Position numbers and translations under genes: made by a program. DNA of 64,000 nucleotides from Candidatus Sumerlaeota bacterium (lineage in GTDB: Bacteria; Sumerlaeota; Sumerlaeia; SLMS01; JAHLLQ01): contig JASGMJ010000010.1 in assembly GCA_030156535.1 (NCBI GenBank), positions 62,001 to 126,000 of the forward strand. The letters run 5' to 3'. The notes beneath the pieces were generated by a model, which was given only the letters and a program-made list of their open reading frames with translations, searched no databases and was not told the origin of the DNA. Below, in pieces: positions 17,040-25,706 of the stretch; position 1 is the first letter of the stretch; each line of letters opens with the position of its first letter.

Positions 17040-18596
17040 ATGAAACGCCATTTGTTGACCATTGCCCTGGTTGTCGCGGGCTCGGCCGGCATCGCCTCTG
17101 CTCAGGCCGTTCAGATCGACAGCACCGAGCGCGTTCTGGAAATCCGCGGCAAGGAATCCGGCGACCTGCTCGGCAGGCCCGTTCTGTGCGCGGATCTCAA
17201 CGGCGACGGGTATGACGATCTCCTCGTCGGGTCGGATCGCTCCAGCTACAGCGGCGCGCAACGCCCCACGCTCCACATCATTCGCGGCAGCGCCAACATC
17301 GGCAGCACCGGCCTCCTCGACCTTGCGGCCACCAGCGCCGACACCGTCGTCCTTGGCGAAACGGGTTCGTCGGCCTTTCCCCGCTCGCTCGCTGCGGGCG
17401 ACGTCAATAACGACGGCTATCTTGATCTCATTGCCGCGGACTCCTCGCTCACCGTCAGTGGCCGCACGGCCGCCGGTGCCGTCTACGTGATCTTTGGCGG
17501 CATCGGATTCTTCAACACGGCGACCTACGATTTGGCCGCGAACGACTGGGATGTGAAGATTCTGGGCGCCACGGCGGGCGACGACATGGGCGGCTCGTTG
17601 TTCTTTGGTGGAGGAACGGCCCATGCTCTTGCCGCCGGAGACGTCACGGGCGACGGCATCGCGGACATCGTGATGGGCGCGCACCTGGCCGATGCCGGCT
17701 CGCGCTCCGGTGCCGGTGTCGTGCGCATGGTCAAGGGCCGCAACCCCTTCCCCCCGGGGACGACGATCGACCTCGCAACGAAATCCGACGCCACAATTCT
17801 TGGGGTCGGAACATACGACGAGTTTGGGACGAACATCGTGATCGGTGACGTCAATGCCGATGGCACCGGCGACATCGTGGTCGGCAACGAGTACGCCAGC
17901 CTCTCGACGTTCTCCTCTGAAGGAAGCGTCTTCGCCTTCTTCGGCAGCACCACGTTCCCATCCACGATCGACCTTGGATCGCAAAGCGCCAGCCTGCGCA
18001 TCACGGGCCCGGCAGCGGGCACGGAACTGGGCAGCGCCATCGCGCTCTCTGACTTCAATGGCGACGGGCGGGCCGACGTGCTCGCCGCCGCAGGAGGCTG
18101 GGATGCGGCGGGCGACAGCAGCATCGACCACGGCGCCGTTTACGGCTTTGCCGGCGGCAGTTCGTTGGCGGGGAACTACCCCATTGCCAGCTCCGCGTTC
18201 CTCGTCAAGGGATACGCGACCGAGAACAATATCGGCTCCACCGTGGCGGGAGGCGACTTCAATGGGGACGGAGTCGGCGACTTCCTCTACTCTTCGCGCG
18301 ATGGCGAGCGTTCCGGCTTCAGCTCCGAAGGACGAACCTACATCACCTTTGGCAGTGCCAGCGCCCTTCCCACGCAGTTCCTGGTGCAGAATGAGGAAGC
18401 CGACGTCATCATCAACGGCGGAGTCGATGGCTTGCAGCTTGGCGATGCCGTCGCATCGGGTGATCTGGATGGCGACGGGGCGGACGAGATTCTGATCGCC
18501 GCGCCGTTCATCGATTCCGGCACGGGACGGCTGTACGTTTTCGATCTCACGCCGCCGCCCGCGAGCGCGGAACGCACGTGGACACTCTACGAATAA
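17040..18596 (+). CDS. secreted FG-GAP repeat (integrin-like beta-propeller) protein
   Basis: A 518-residue protein with a signal peptide (MKRHLLTIALVVAGSAGIAS, cleavage after ASA near residue 21). At least six calcium-binding-like FG-GAP loops are visible: DLNGDGYDDLLVG, DVNNDGYLDLIAA, DVTGDGIADIVMG, DVNADGTGDIVVG, DFNGDGRADVLAA and DLDGDGADEILIA, spaced 55-75 residues apart, which gives a six- or seven-bladed propeller. Such proteins sit outside the cell and mediate adhesion or carbohydrate contact; there is no enzyme motif. AGGAGGAG 7 bases before the ATG gives a strong start. Only 22 bases separate it from the next gene, so the two are probably one operon. Confidence 0.9.
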   Translation: MKRHLLTIALVVAGSAGIASAQAVQIDSTERVLEIRGKESGDLLGRPVLCADLNGDGYDDLLVGSDRSSYSGAQRPTLHIIRGSANIGSTGLLDLAATSADTVVLGETGSSAFPRSLAAGDVNNDGYLDLIAADSSLTVSGRTAAGAVYVIFGGIGFFNTATYDLAANDWDVKILGATAGDDMGGSLFFGGGTAHALAAGDVTGDGIADIVMGAHLADAGSRSGAGVVRMVKGRNPFPPGTTIDLATKSDATILGVGTYDEFGTNIVIGDVNADGTGDIVVGNEYASLSTFSSEGSVFAFFGSTTFPSTIDLGSQSASLRITGPAAGTELGSAIALSDFNGDGRADVLAAAGGWDAAGDSSIDHGAVYGFAGGSSLAGNYPIASSAFLVKGYATENNIGSTVAGGDFNGDGVGDFLYSSRDGERSGFSSEGRTYITFGSASALPTQFLVQNEEADVIINGGVDGLQLGDAVASGDLDGDGADEILIAAPFIDSGTGRLYVFDLTPPPASAERTWTLYE

Positions 18597-18618
18597 GAAG
18601 CGGGAAGAGGAGCAGGTG

Positions 18619-20538
18619 ATGCTGTTGTTGCCCGAACCGAAGAAACAATCCCAGGACAAGGGCGTGTTCACGTTCCGGGAGGGAATGCGCCTGCTCCTGC
18701 CACCCGGAATGGAACGGCCGGAGTGGCTGGCGGCGCAGAAACTGCGCGATGCCATTGCGGGGCGGGCGATGGTGCACGCCGAGATGGACCGGCGGGGCCT
18801 GGCTGACGAGCGGTTTCCCGGTGCCATTGCGCTCGCCGTTGCCAACCCGCCCGAGCCCGACGCACGCAAGGCGCAGGGCTATCGCATCGTCATCACGCGC
18901 GACTGCATCGACGTCACCGGCCATTCCGCCGTGGGCCTGCTCAACGCACTGCGCACCCTGATCCAGCTTGTTCGCGAACACGGCACGGCCGGGCTCCCCT
19001 GCGGCACCATTGAGGACGAGCCCGATTTCCGCTGGCGTGGCTTCTATCACGATATCTCGCGCGGCAAGGTCCCCAAGCTCCACACCTACAAGTTCCTCGT
19101 GCGGGAACTGGCGCGCCTGAAGGGGAACATGTTCCAGCTCTACGTGGAGCATCCCTTTGCGTTTCGCTTTGACCCCGACATCGCCCACGGCCCGGACGCG
19201 CTGACCCCCGAGGAGGTGCTGCTGCTTCAGGAGCACTGTCGCGACCGGCGCGTGGAACTTGTGCCGTCGCTGCAACTCTTCGGACACATGGGCGGCGTCC
19301 TCAGCCTGCCGCAGTACCGCCATCTGGCGGATGTGGAGACGAAGGGCACCTGGGAGGAAATGACGTGGTCCGATCGTCTGAAAGGCGCGACGATCGACAT
19401 GAGCAGCGCCGACGCCCGCGCCCTGATCGAGAAAATGGCCGACGCCTTTTTCCCCCTCTTCGACTCGTCCTACGTCAACGTGTGTGCGGATGAAACGTAT
19501 GACCTGGGCCGCGGCAAGACCGCCACGCGTGCCGAAAAAGAGGGACGGGGCCGCCTCTACCTCGAACACATCCGGTTCCTCCACGACGTGTGCGCCCGCC
19601 ATGGCAAGCGCATGATGATCTGGGGCGACATCCTGAAGGGTACGCCGGAGATCGTTTCCGAGCTTCCGCCCGACACGATCCTGCTGAACTGGGGCTACGA
19701 CGCGGAAACCGACTACGAAAGCTGCGAACTGTTCGGCAAATCCGGACTGGAGTTCTTCGGTTGTCCGGGCACCAGCGGCTGGGCCCGCCTGCTCAATGCA
19801 CTCGACAATGCCGACCTCAACATCCGCCGCTATGCTGCCGCCGCGAGGAAATACGGCGCCACGGGCCTGCTGAACACCGATTGGGGCGATAACGGCCACT
19901 ACAACCTGCTCGCCGGCTCCATGCATGGCCTGACGCTCGGCGCCGCCATGGGATGGAACGTGGATGCGCCCAACCGCGAGGAGTTCGACCGCCGCTGGTG
20001 CGCACGCTTCTTCAAGGACCAGCAAGGCCACGTCGCACGCGCCCTGCGTGCGCTCTCCTTTGCCGCCGACCGCGACATGACGTGGTCGCAAATGGCCGCT
20101 TCGTTCACCGACCGCAAGCAGTACGAGAACCTGCCCCCGATGCAGGCGCGCAAGCTCGCCGAAGCCGCACGCGAGGCACACAACGTCCTGCAAGGGCTGC
20201 TCAATCACGAGCACGGCGACCTCGAGCTCAAGCTCGAACTGATGCACGGCGTGCGGATGAACGAGTTGCTGGCCGAAAAGGTGATGCTTGTCCACGAGCT
20301 CGATCAGCCCGCCGAGGACCACGCCGAACTTGCCGACCGCCTCCGCGCCTTCGCCCGCAAGGTCGAACGCCTTCTCCCCGAATACGAACACCTCTGGCTG
20401 GCGCGCAACAAACGCTCGGACCTCGATCGCATTCTGGAAACGCTCAACGATCTGTGCGCCGAAGCACGTCAACTCGCCGACGGACTGGAGAACGAAGGCG
20501 CCGGACCGGAGAACGAAGGCACCAGCCGCTCGACCTGA
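18619..20538 (+). CDS. GH20-like glycoside hydrolase (beta-N-acetylhexosaminidase type)
   Basis: A 639-residue protein with an N-terminal GH20b-like alpha/beta domain (GYRIVITRDCIDVTGHSAVG) and a TIM barrel. Barrel entry reads DFRWRGFYHDISRGKVPK, and the paired acidic residues typical of GH20 appear as CADETYDLG (Asp-Glu about 291-292), matching the substrate-assisted catalytic pair. It would remove terminal N-acetylhexosamines. No signal peptide is seen, so it is probably cytosolic, acting on imported oligosaccharides. The ATG at 18619 follows GAGGAG; a GTG directly before it is less likely. The last 20 residues are a low-complexity acidic tail (NEGAGPENEGTS). Confidence 0.85.
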   Translation: MLLLPEPKKQSQDKGVFTFREGMRLLLPPGMERPEWLAAQKLRDAIAGRAMVHAEMDRRGLADERFPGAIALAVANPPEPDARKAQGYRIVITRDCIDVTGHSAVGLLNALRTLIQLVREHGTAGLPCGTIEDEPDFRWRGFYHDISRGKVPKLHTYKFLVRELARLKGNMFQLYVEHPFAFRFDPDIAHGPDALTPEEVLLLQEHCRDRRVELVPSLQLFGHMGGVLSLPQYRHLADVETKGTWEEMTWSDRLKGATIDMSSADARALIEKMADAFFPLFDSSYVNVCADETYDLGRGKTATRAEKEGRGRLYLEHIRFLHDVCARHGKRMMIWGDILKGTPEIVSELPPDTILLNWGYDAETDYESCELFGKSGLEFFGCPGTSGWARLLNALDNADLNIRRYAAAARKYGATGLLNTDWGDNGHYNLLAGSMHGLTLGAAMGWNVDAPNREEFDRRWCARFFKDQQGHVARALRALSFAADRDMTWSQMAASFTDRKQYENLPPMQARKLAEAAREAHNVLQGLLNHEHGDLELKLELMHGVRMNELLAEKVMLVHELDQPAEDHAELADRLRAFARKVERLLPEYEHLWLARNKRSDLDRILETLNDLCAEARQLADGLENEGAGPENEGTSRST

Positions 20539-20620
20539 AGAACGACGGGTTTCTCGGGAGACTGCCGGGATTCTCTGCACGCTCTTGACACGGCAGGATT
20601 CCAGCGAGGTACCGCCTGAC

Positions 20621-20654
20621 AAAAAGCCTGCCCGCACGGGAAGCGCGGGCAGGC
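20621..20654 (-). terminator. rho-independent terminator (minus strand)
   Basis: Stem GCCTGCCCGC (20626-20635) / GCGGGCAGGC (20645-20654); read on the minus strand it ends in TTTTT. It lies 44 bases past the stop of the pseudopilin gene. Confidence 0.85.
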
Positions 20655-20697
20655 GGGGTGGTGCGTCACAAAACGCGTCTGCTCTGAAAGGAACCGA

Positions 20698-21462
20698 TCA
20701 CGGATTGAAAGTGTTGTTCACGCGGTTGTAGACGGGCTGAAGGTCGCGAACGATCTGGCCAGGGCCGCTGCCGATGCGGACGATGTCACCCGTGGAGAGC
20801 GTTCCGTTGGTCGGGTCGTAATCGCAGCCGGTGTTCGGGGTCTTGATGTTGCCGCCACCGCCGCCGAAGGCGTTGATCAGGTCGGGGCCGGCGCTGACAA
20901 TGTGCCAGACGGCGCCGGAGCAGCGCGCCGCGCCTTCTTCGTTTGCGGCGGTGCGGTTCAGGATGTCGCCTGCCATGAACGACTGCGCGTCCACATAGTC
21001 ATAGCCGTCGTAGCCCGAATTCTCGCCGGAGATCGTTCCGGAATCGGGGTTGTCCGGGGTGGACAGTACCAACGCCCAACCGGTGTTGGCGTTGATGAAG
21101 GGATCGCGAAAGGCGCTGCTGATGTAGGCAACCGGTGTGGTGATCCAGATGAAGCGCGAGCTGACGCCGGGTTTGCCGGGATTCCAGACGCTGGGTCCGT
21201 TGACGAGTTGCGAGACGCCCGCCACGATGCCATCGCGTGGCGCAAGGGTCGAGTTGGGGGCGCAGAGCGAGGGGTAGCGGTTGTTGTCGATGGCGTAGGC
21301 TTCCATGCCCGTTGCCAGCGTCCTGAGGTCGGTCTTGACGCGCGAAACCTTCGAGCGTGTCTGCGCTTCGAGGAAGTTCGGCACGGCGATGGCCGCCAGA
21401 ATGGCGATGATCGCCACGACGATCAACAGCTCGATCAGGGTGAAACCTTTCGTTTGCTTCAT
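20698..21462 (-). CDS. type IV pilin-like / type II secretion pseudopilin
   Basis: A 254-residue protein beginning MKQTKG-FTLIELLIVV, the class III leader cut after Gly6 by prepilin peptidase, followed by a hydrophobic helix and FLEAQTRSKVSRVKTDLRT. The mature C-terminal half is beta-rich and closes with YDPTNGTLSTGDIVR. It would assemble into a periplasmic pseudopilus or act as a minor pilin. GGAGGA upstream fixes the start; the longer open frame upstream is not used. A paralogue lies at 59740-60345, with the same start block and a related C-terminal motif. No secretion-machinery genes are nearby, as is common for these scattered pseudopilins. Confidence 0.93.
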   Translation of the reverse strand: MKQTKGFTLIELLIVVAIIAILAAIAVPNFLEAQTRSKVSRVKTDLRTLATGMEAYAIDNNRYPSLCAPNSTLAPRDGIVAGVSQLVNGPSVWNPGKPGVSSRFIWITTPVAYISSAFRDPFINANTGWALVLSTPDNPDSGTISGENSGYDGYDYVDAQSFMAGDILNRTAANEEGAARCSGAVWHIVSAGPDLINAFGGGGGNIKTPNTGCDYDPTNGTLSTGDIVRIGSGPGQIVRDLQPVYNRVNNTFNP

Positions 21463-21606
21463 GACGCGAGATCCTCCGTCATAGAAAATGGTTGGGGCGG
21501 TTATCCGACCACTCCTTTGGCCCGTGCACAAACGGGGGCGACATGGGAGCGTCCCACATCTTCCCGCCGATTCCGGGTGGGTGTTGCACGTCTCAACCTG
21601 CAAGAT

Positions 21607-21633
21607 GGGAGCAATCGTGGTGCGATTGCTCCC
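21607..21633. promoter_or_regulatory. perfect 11-bp hairpin between pseudopilin and esterase genes
   Basis: GGGAGCAATCG / CGATTGCTCCC with loop TGGTG, and no T-run on either side. It is 85 bases past the stop of the minus-strand esterase gene and 145 bases upstream of the pseudopilin start. It could be an RNA stem, a U-less terminator or an operator. Confidence 0.45.
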
Positions 21634-21717
21634 CGATATGCAAGCCGTTTCCTTTGGCAAGTGGCTTGGTCAGGTGAAGAGCTGACTTTTTGGCAGGTTG
21701 GGGGGTGCCCCGGCCCC

Positions 21718-23757
21718 CTATTTCCGCTTCATGCGGAATGGTGGGGTCGGGAGACCCTCGGCGTTGTACAGATCGCAGGCCGGGTAGTTGCGCCACGCAT
21801 AGCGCACCAGCTTGGGCGACGGCACATCCTGCGAGGAGACTGCCACCTCGTTGCCCCGGATCATGGCGGTGGCGGGAACAAAGTGTCCGTCCTCTCCGGC
21901 GATCTCGAAGCCCTTCACCCAGACGCCTCCGCTCCGCGAGACCAGTCCACTGCCCACGTGATCGAATGAGACGAGCACGGCATTGCCCTGCGTGGTTGCC
22001 CCCGTTGGCAGCGGACCGGAGTAGATCAGGTCCTCTTCGCCGTAGACCGTCGCCCTTGCAGCGAGAGCCAGCCGGTGTCCCAGTTCGCGCTTGTTGCGCG
22101 GGTGGATGTCCTTCGGGTCCCCAATGTCGGCGGCCACCGCCATCGCCGTGGCGGGCAGCTCCAGAGTCTGCGCCTGGGCCTCCATCACTTCCAGCCAGCC
22201 GGGCCAATCGACGTCGAATCCCGCGAGCTGCACCAGCAGGAACGGGAAGTCGCCGTGGCCAAAACGCTGGCGCCACTCCCCGATCATCACTTCGGAGAGA
22301 TGGCGGTACTGGTCGGCACGCACGGCGTTCGATTCACCCTGGTACCAGATGGCGCCGCGAAAGCGCATGGGTTCGAGTGGGTGGATCATGCCGTTGTAGA
22401 GCAGGGCGGGGACATTTTGCTCGCCGACAGTGGGTGCAGCCGGGCGGGCGGGAAGCTCGACGGTGACGTGGTACTTCCACGTGCCTGCCAGCGGCATGGG
22501 CGCGGCGGAGCCGTCGGCGGGGCCGAGGGCCAGTTCGTTCGGCGCGCCGGTGAATCCCGCGGCCAGCGTGCGGTCGAACACGCGCACGGCCAACACGTTG
22601 CGGCCCGCGCGGGCAACACCGGCCGGGAGGACATAGTCGCGCTTGGCGGCCCAGAACCCCGGTGTATCTTCTCCCGTGCGGCCCACTTCCACGCCGTTCA
22701 GGTAGGTCACGTCGGTGTCGTCGATGGCGCCGAGCGTCAGACGCAGTTCCTGGCCCGCCCAGTCGGCGGGGAGGTCGAACGCATGGCGGAACCAGAAGAC
22801 GCCGTCGATGGCGTCGAGTTCCTTCTGGGTGGCTTCCGGCACCCGGACCGTTTTCCAGGCGGAGTCGTCGAAGTCCGGCGTGGCCATGCCCTCGGCCAGG
22901 CCTGTGTCGCCGGGATCGAGGTAGTATTCCTTGCCGCCGGTTTCGGCGATCCACGCCGCCAGCTTGCGCTCGTAGGCCTCGATGACAGCCGGATTGGCGT
23001 GGGCTGCGGCGTACTTGGCGTGTTCCTCCACAGTCCACGCGAGCACCGGGTCGTTGGCCATGGCGTCCAGAGGCGTCCAGGCCTCCATCGACGCGCCCCC
23101 CCACGAGCAGTTCACCAATCCGATCGGAACGCCGAGTTCCTGATGGAGCTCCTTGCCGAAGTAGTACGCCGCCGCAGAGAACCACGCCACGTTCTCCGGC
23201 GTGCAGGGCTTCCACCCCTCGTTTGCGACGAAATCAACGGGTTCAACGGTGCCATTGTGCGGGATGGTGAGCAGGCGGATACGGGGCCAGTCGGCCCGGG
23301 CGATTTCCGCCTCGGCGTCATCGGTCCACTGCAAGTGCCACTCCATGTTGGACTGGCCCGAAGCGAGCCAGACTTCGCCCGCCAGCACGTCGGTCAGGAC
23401 GACGGATTCCGATCCATCAATGGCGATTTCGTAGGGGCCACCGGCTGCAAACGGGCCGATGTCAGTCTTCCAGCGTCCGTGTTCGTCCGCGCGCGCGATC
23501 CATATGAACTCACCGCTCTCGATGCGCACAGCCTGACCGGGCCGGTCCATCCCCCAGATCGGCACAGCAACGTCGCGCTGCACCACCATGTGACTGCTGA
23601 ACGGACTTCCCAACCGGAATGCTGCCATTGTTGTGCTCTCCTCCAAAACGGGGTCCTGCCGGTTTCCACACCCCACCGTCCAAGTGGCCAGAAAGCTCAG
23701 CAGCCCCACTGCAAAGAACCACTTTCCTACGGTGTTCCCCAGCGTCTGCCGCTTCAT
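21718..23757 (-). CDS. sialate O-acetylesterase-like protein (SGNH fold)
   Basis: A 679-residue exported esterase of the SASA family, which removes O-acetyl groups from sialic acids or other acetylated sugars. Motifs: MVVQRDVAVPIWG near the N-terminus, block I with nucleophilic Ser in WLASGQSNMEW, an inserted jelly-roll-like domain (about 290-430), and IWYQGESNAV. The N-terminus has a basic start (MKRQTLG), a hydrophobic stretch and a Cys in TVGCGN that could be a weak lipobox. AAGGAGG 8 bases before the ATG supports this start over an ATG 69 bases upstream. It neighbours a GH20-like gene, which suggests a sugar-scavenging function. Confidence 0.9.
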   Translation of the reverse strand: MKRQTLGNTVGKWFFAVGLLSFLATWTVGCGNRQDPVLEESTTMAAFRLGSPFSSHMVVQRDVAVPIWGMDRPGQAVRIESGEFIWIARADEHGRWKTDIGPFAAGGPYEIAIDGSESVVLTDVLAGEVWLASGQSNMEWHLQWTDDAEAEIARADWPRIRLLTIPHNGTVEPVDFVANEGWKPCTPENVAWFSAAAYYFGKELHQELGVPIGLVNCSWGGASMEAWTPLDAMANDPVLAWTVEEHAKYAAAHANPAVIEAYERKLAAWIAETGGKEYYLDPGDTGLAEGMATPDFDDSAWKTVRVPEATQKELDAIDGVFWFRHAFDLPADWAGQELRLTLGAIDDTDVTYLNGVEVGRTGEDTPGFWAAKRDYVLPAGVARAGRNVLAVRVFDRTLAAGFTGAPNELALGPADGSAAPMPLAGTWKYHVTVELPARPAAPTVGEQNVPALLYNGMIHPLEPMRFRGAIWYQGESNAVRADQYRHLSEVMIGEWRQRFGHGDFPFLLVQLAGFDVDWPGWLEVMEAQAQTLELPATAMAVAADIGDPKDIHPRNKRELGHRLALAARATVYGEEDLIYSGPLPTGATTQGNAVLVSFDHVGSGLVSRSGGVWVKGFEIAGEDGHFVPATAMIRGNEVAVSSQDVPSPKLVRYAWRNYPACDLYNAEGLPTPPFRMKRK

Positions 23758-24087
23758 GCGCCCCTCCTTGCATCCCATTTTCAACCCAACCATCCTTACC
23801 TTTTCCCGTAACGAGGCACGGCGCAAGGGGTGTCAGTGCCCAAGGCCCCCTCGCGGCGCGCGAAAAGGCGGGGCTTGTATGATTCTCTGGACTAACCAGT
23901 GCCGGTGTGCCCGACCGCTGTTCGCAGGCGATCCTGAGGATTCTGTCTATTGAGGAGTCCGCTGGGTCCCTGGCTGCGACAATGGGGCTGGAGCGGTTCT
24001 GATGGCAATGGCGGCCTCAGTCGTCCTTGACTTCGCACACGAATCGGCCTCTACGTGAAAGGTACTTCTCTGGGAAAAGGACGTTCT
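23758..24087. other. 330-base intergenic region at the edge of a lower-GC patch
   Basis: No gene, repeat or convincing promoter seen. Base composition drops to the right of about 23,880, marking the left side of the accessory patch that holds the toxin-antitoxin-chaperone genes. Confidence 0.4.
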
Positions 24088-24441
24088 ATGAGCTTCCAAG
24101 AAAAAGAATATGGCGAGTATACAATCTCGGCGAGACCGGATGACATGGGAAGGCGCTGGCCTCCTGTCGCCACCGTTTGTGTAAAATCCCCCGATATGGG
24201 AGAATCTATTATATCGGTCACTGAAGTCAGTGAGCTAGATGAATCCGATGCTCGAAAACTGCGAGAGGAAGGACGAGACCCCAGTTGCTTCGTAAAGCTT
24301 ATCGACCGGGCGGGGGATTTCTCAGCGAATCGGAGCAGGAATGTTCCCCCGGTGATCGTACCTGCCGAGGCTGAGCCCCAGATCCGAGAGGCAATCCAGG
24401 CTTCCGTGGATGCGCGCCTCGCAAGAGATGATAGCTGGTGA
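24088..24441 (+). CDS. hypothetical protein in lower-GC patch
   Basis: A 117-residue soluble protein, not recognised. It begins MSFQEKEYGEYTISARPDD and is rich in charged residues, with no cysteines forming a motif and no membrane segment. AAGGA lies 7 bases before the ATG at 24088; an upstream in-frame GTG (24055) has no ribosome site. It is convergent with the SecB-like gene, whose stop is 95 bases away, so it is not part of that operon, but it shares the AT-richer codon use and may have arrived with it. Confidence 0.55.
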   Translation: MSFQEKEYGEYTISARPDDMGRRWPPVATVCVKSPDMGESIISVTEVSELDESDARKLREEGRDPSCFVKLIDRAGDFSANRSRNVPPVIVPAEAEPQIREAIQASVDARLARDDSW

Positions 24442-24535
24442 TTTGGGCAGGTTCGATTTTTGGCCGACGGCGAGCGTCTGTGTGCGCGGTCTGCGAGGCG
24501 ATTCCCTGACCGAAATTGGCATAACGGTCCGGCCC

Positions 24536-25018
24536 CTAAGCCCTCTTTGCTCGCTTCTTCGGGGCCGATGCTGGAGGGGGTGCGGCGGCCACGCTGTCAG
24601 GAGGGAGCAACTCCATGGAATTAGCTAGGACATCCTTCATGTACACGGCAGGCAGAAGTGCCCGTCCACGAATGAAGTTCGCGGTTAGACTACTGATCTC
24701 GGATCGCAGAATCCCATAGAGAATCGATGCCCCATTCAGGGCGGCCACCCCAGCTATCTTTTCTTTGGTAGCATCTCCGGTCACATCGAAAAGGCCCATA
24801 ATCTCAGCCTGAATACGATAGTCGTCCTTGTCCTTCGGCTCCAACAGGACGGTCATGAAGATAGCTCTATTATTGGGGTTCTCGGGGTTGTATCGTTGCT
24901 CAATGCTGATGGTCGGAACCGGGAGAAGAGCACTTTCTGCCTGCTTGCGGGGGGCGCAGCCGCCCTCTACTACGAATTTTCGGAGGAAGTAACTCACAAG
25001 CTCGACTCTCGGTTCCAT
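24536..25018 (-). CDS. SecB-like chaperone of a toxin-antitoxin-chaperone module
   Basis: A 160-residue protein resembling SecB in length and in its helical C-terminal half, NGASILYGILRSEISSLTAN followed by LLPAVYMKDVL, after a beta-sheet part (ISIEQRYNPENPNNRAIF). SecB-like proteins beside antitoxin genes act as solitary chaperones that fold or protect the antitoxin, not as general export chaperones; Rv1957 of Mycobacterium tuberculosis is the known example. The C-terminal tail is Ala/Pro/Lys-rich (residues 143-160). AGAGG precedes the ATG, 28 bases after the antitoxin stop, so it is the third gene of the operon. Family call is from pattern recognition, without a search. Confidence 0.75.
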   Translation of the reverse strand: MEPRVELVSYFLRKFVVEGGCAPRKQAESALLPVPTISIEQRYNPENPNNRAIFMTVLLEPKDKDDYRIQAEIMGLFDVTGDATKEKIAGVAALNGASILYGILRSEISSLTANFIRGRALLPAVYMKDVLANSMELLPPDSVAAAPPPASAPKKRAKRA

Positions 25019-25046
25019 CTCAGTGCCTCTTGTTGGTACAGCAGTG

Positions 25047-25706
25047 TTAGGCTGCCAAAGGGACGGCGTTCATAGCTACTCCAGGGGTCATCGGTTGTTC
25101 CGCCCACTTCTTGCTGCGCACGGCAAGCGCAGCCCCAGGAGCGGGCTGTTCCCTCTTCAAGGCTTTGGATGGAGCGCACCATTTCTGAGCCATTGCCTTC
25201 TGGCGCTTCTCGCTGAGAAGTTGTTGTGCCTTTGCAATGACCTCTGTTTGCTTTTTTTTCGACATCACCTTCTCTCCTGCTCGGCCGGACTTGAGAAGCT
25301 GCAGGAGATTTCGTGGATCCTGAATCAGACGCAGCAGAGTGTCATGGGCCTTGTCCTGCAAAGACCCGTTCTCGTATCGGCTGATGGTTATCGGCCCGAA
25401 GCCCAGAATAGCTGCCAATTCCTTCTGGGTGATTCCGTAGAGCTCGCGAATCGCGCGAATCTCCTCCGAGTGCAGGAGACCATGCTTCTCCCGATACTTC
25501 CGAAAAACCTGAACCAAGGGGTCAGTCTTGATCTTGAAGCTGTCAAACTCGCTCTTGCAATGCGAGCAAACGACAAACTCTTCCGTCACATGGTACGACT
25601 CGCCGCGAAACTTGATCGTCGTTGGTCTGATAACGACGTCAAACTCTCCGGAGTGATCGCAATTTGAGCAATATTCCCTAAGCTTGCGAACGCAGTTCGG
25701 CTTCAT
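25047..25706 (-). CDS. mqsA: MqsA-type antitoxin (zinc finger + HTH) with C-terminal extension
   Basis: A 219-residue antitoxin. The N-terminal zinc domain has Cys13, Cys16, Cys47 and Cys50, the same 3-30-3 spacing as the zinc ligands of E. coli MqsA. An XRE-type helix-turn-helix follows at about residues 82-128 (ITQKELAAILGF, ITISRYENG), which would bind the operon's own promoter. MqsA is 131 residues; the extra 85 or so here (about 135-219, basic then ending MTPGVAMNAVPLAA, with two isolated Trp) match the position of the chaperone-addiction region of chaperone-dependent antitoxins. The start overlaps the toxin stop (ATGA). It neutralises the upstream-encoded toxin. Confidence 0.85.
   Translation of the reverse strand: MKPNCVRKLREYCSNCDHSGEFDVVIRPTTIKFRGESYHVTEEFVVCSHCKSEFDSFKIKTDPLVQVFRKYREKHGLLHSEEIRAIRELYGITQKELAAILGFGPITISRYENGSLQDKAHDTLLRLIQDPRNLLQLLKSGRAGEKVMSKKKQTEVIAKAQQLLSEKRQKAMAQKWCAPSKALKREQPAPGAALAVRSKKWAEQPMTPGVAMNAVPLAA

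Noticed and set aside
18547-20637. 696-residue open frame on the minus strand across the GH20-like gene
   Set aside because: Antisense shadow; the plus-strand frame has clear GH20 motifs and a ribosome site.
22075-23811. 578-residue open frame on the plus strand across the esterase gene
   Set aside because: Shadow of a gene with clear SGNH motifs.
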